Assembly (NCBI GenBank): GCA_022605405.1
Contig: JABYQQ010000008.1
Coordinates: 1,488,001-1,552,000 of the forward strand
Length of the DNA: 64,000 bases
Direction of reading: 5' to 3'
From: Earliella scabrosa
Taxonomy: Eukaryota; Basidiomycota; Agaricomycetes; Polyporales; Polyporaceae
The notes below the pieces were generated by a model. The model was not told the origin of the DNA. It saw only the letters and a list, made by a program, of their open reading frames with translations, and did no database searches. This document shows positions 62,557-64,000 of this stretch, in pieces. Each line of letters opens with the position of its first letter. Within the stretch, counting starts at the first letter, position 1. The translations under genes and the position numbers were made by a program.

Positions 62557-63558
62557 ATGACGCAAGCGATGCCCACCGTCCACTGGAAGAAGTGGAGCGT
62601 AGAGCAACTGTTGGCGTACACACGAGAGCAAGGGAGGGAAGGTGTCACTGGAGGTTCGGAGGACGCGGCCGGCGGCACGCAAGCATGGCAAGCCGACGAA
62701 GAAGTGGGCACAGTACGGGAGATGTGGGACAGTGCGATGCGTTGGCTGCTCGCAGTTCGCGATGGGCACGGGGGGGACATCAACACTCTGACATCAGCGA
62801 ACCTCGCGTTGATCTCGCTGAAGGGTCTCCCGTGTTATCCTGACAGCCCGCCGGATGCGACGCTGGGTTTGACTGGGCTGCCGCTAGTAGCTGTCCTAGT
62901 GACCCTGCTATCAGACCAGCCAATGTCCCTGGACGCCTTCGGAGCGCTGATCGACGTGCTCAAAGCTCGTTTGGCTCGGGACCGCGGGCAGGAAGGACGG
63001 GTGCGAGTGTTCGGGGCGCGCGCCTGGATGTCGTTTCGTGCGGGGCACCACAGCGGCTGGACCAGCTATCGGACCGGAGGCCTTTACCGTGAACTTCGGG
63101 AGGAGGCGGCACTGATGCACGCAGGAACAAACCGGGTCGACACCATATGGATTCCGTGGCTGACCGAAGAGACTTGGCTGGTCTACATGCTGGATGTTCA
63201 GCATAAGATGATCAGATCGCCGCCGGCGGCCGTCGGGCTCCGAACGCGTGCTGAAGTCGTCGCCACAATCCAAGGATGGTTGGGGGCGGCGGGGTGGGGC
63301 GAGTGGGGCGTCGAGAGCACACTGAGCTACGGAGGGCCGGAGGACGGGTACTCGTGTGGGATCATTGCAGTCAATGCGATGATGCACGTCCTGTTTCAGG
63401 AGGAGCTGTGGACGACGCGTACTCGGGAGAGGGTTCGCATCTTGCAATACCTCAACGTTTTGAATGGTGCGGGCCTGCTGGTTTATGGTGAGTTCGAAAG
63501 GCATACATTGCGGTGGCAGTTGTTAGCTAAGACTGATTACGAAGGTGCAGCGTCGTAA
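62557..63558 (+). CDS. Ulp1-like peptidase protein, possibly inactive
   Basis: An open frame of 333 residues. The C-terminal third follows the Ulp1 fold order: IWIPWLTEETWLVYMLDVQH (beta strand, normally with His before Trp, and a following Asp), then GPEDGYSCGIIAVNAMMHVL with the nucleophile Cys (63355-63357). The position where C48 enzymes have the catalytic His reads ETW, so activity is doubtful, as in many degenerate C48 relatives. The N-terminal part is helical with a DINTLTSANLALISLKGLPC segment and has no recognised domain. An upstream exon joining at 62503 is possible, so the start is tentative. Confidence 0.65.
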   Translation: MTQAMPTVHWKKWSVEQLLAYTREQGREGVTGGSEDAAGGTQAWQADEEVGTVREMWDSAMRWLLAVRDGHGGDINTLTSANLALISLKGLPCYPDSPPDATLGLTGLPLVAVLVTLLSDQPMSLDAFGALIDVLKARLARDRGQEGRVRVFGARAWMSFRAGHHSGWTSYRTGGLYRELREEAALMHAGTNRVDTIWIPWLTEETWLVYMLDVQHKMIRSPPAAVGLRTRAEVVATIQGWLGAAGWGEWGVESTLSYGGPEDGYSCGIIAVNAMMHVLFQEELWTTRTRERVRILQYLNVLNGAGLLVYGEFERHTLRWQLLAKTDYEGAAS

Positions 63559-63825
63559 TATGGGGGGCTGGTACATGGGCGAGAGGGCGGAGGACAGGGG
63601 AGTCAGGAAAGTGGTAGTCAGGGATTGGATGACGGCAGCGAAATAGGGAGGGTTTGTGACGCAGCGGGCAAATTTAGCGCAGGGGGTGGTGAATATGACG
63701 AGATTGAGTGGGCAGGTAGAATTGCCTATTCGGGATAGTCAGAGGCGGGTGAGGGAGACCACGATGGAAGTAAAACTTGACAAGAGCTTGTCTGCTTGCC
63801 CTTCGTCGCCGCCGCACAGTCCGAT
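63559..63825. other. intergenic
   Basis: Purine-rich plus strand without a frame. Confidence 0.35.
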
Positions 63826-64000
63826 ATGTCACCCGACTCTTGGCCAGCGATCATGCCACTGGGCTCCGCGTTCCTACCTCCGAGCGGTCAGGGCTTCCAT
63901 CGGTTTGACTACAGCACCACGTTGGCCGGCCTGTTACAGAAGAACGACGTCCCCCCCTGGAGGAAGCCGAAGAAAACGAGGAACCTCGAGTGTTCCAGCC
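63826..64000 (+). CDS. start of an unidentified gene, cut by the window edge
   Basis: ATG opens a 58-codon frame running off the end: MSPDSWPAIMPLGSAF, then FHRFDYSTTLAGLLQKNDVP and a basic WRKPKKTRN. The composition is protein-like, but there is too little sequence for a family call. Confidence 0.4.
   Translation, partial: MSPDSWPAIMPLGSAFLPPSGQGFHRFDYSTTLAGLLQKNDVPPWRKPKKTRNLECSS

Overview
The window reads as nuclear DNA of a filamentous basidiomycete, most likely an agaricomycete wood- or litter-decayer. Genes are split by many 45-70 nt introns with GTRNGT donors and YAG acceptors. Several families are typical of basidiomycetes: class I hydrophobins, DUF6534 membrane proteins, DUF6593 proteins, F-box proteins without recognisable repeats, and the F-box-like/'SGS' proteins at the right end. 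Gene models were spliced by eye from reading frame, splice consensus and paralogue comparison; nothing was searched.

Left part (1-18.8 kb): a tRNA-Glu(CTC) with a tiny intron, a mitochondrial-type PP2C phosphatase, a twelve-exon DUF6534 seven-helix protein, a hydrophobin, a large F-box protein, a DUF6593 protein and a Vba-like MFS transporter. Two clusters of palindromic GCGATTGC motifs lie in the intergenic DNA before the first hydrophobin.

Middle part (18.9-38.8 kb): three tandem, same-strand copies of a cyclase/kynurenine-formamidase-type gene, all apparently intact, each ending in a 12-nt last exon. Then follow the spliceosomal kinase Prp4 and shugoshin, divergently transcribed from a 346 bp shared promoter, a long disordered protein, a small basic nuclear-type protein and a tiny cysteine-rich protein with six exons. 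38.8-42.7 kb holds only unassignable fragments. 42.7-49.6 kb carries two more hydrophobins on opposite strands flanking a secreted GH31 alpha-glucosidase.

Right part (49.8-64 kb): this section looks different, being pyrimidine/purine skewed and rich in fast-evolving families. A headless last exon of a MYND zinc-finger gene sits at its left edge. Next comes a roughly 1,700-residue minus-strand gene with two Ulp1-like peptidase segments, a basic linker and a PHD-like zinc finger. It is interrupted by a 457 bp hAT-type miniature element with perfect 17 bp inverted ends and an 8 bp target duplication, whose excision restores the frame exactly. Two F-box-like paralogues, another Ulp1-like gene on the plus strand and the start of a further gene complete the window.

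The core genes (Prp4, shugoshin, PP2C) are housekeeping. The hydrophobins and GH31 are secreted. The cyclase cluster is a recent local amplification, and the right-hand block is the strongest candidate for a poorly described accessory system.
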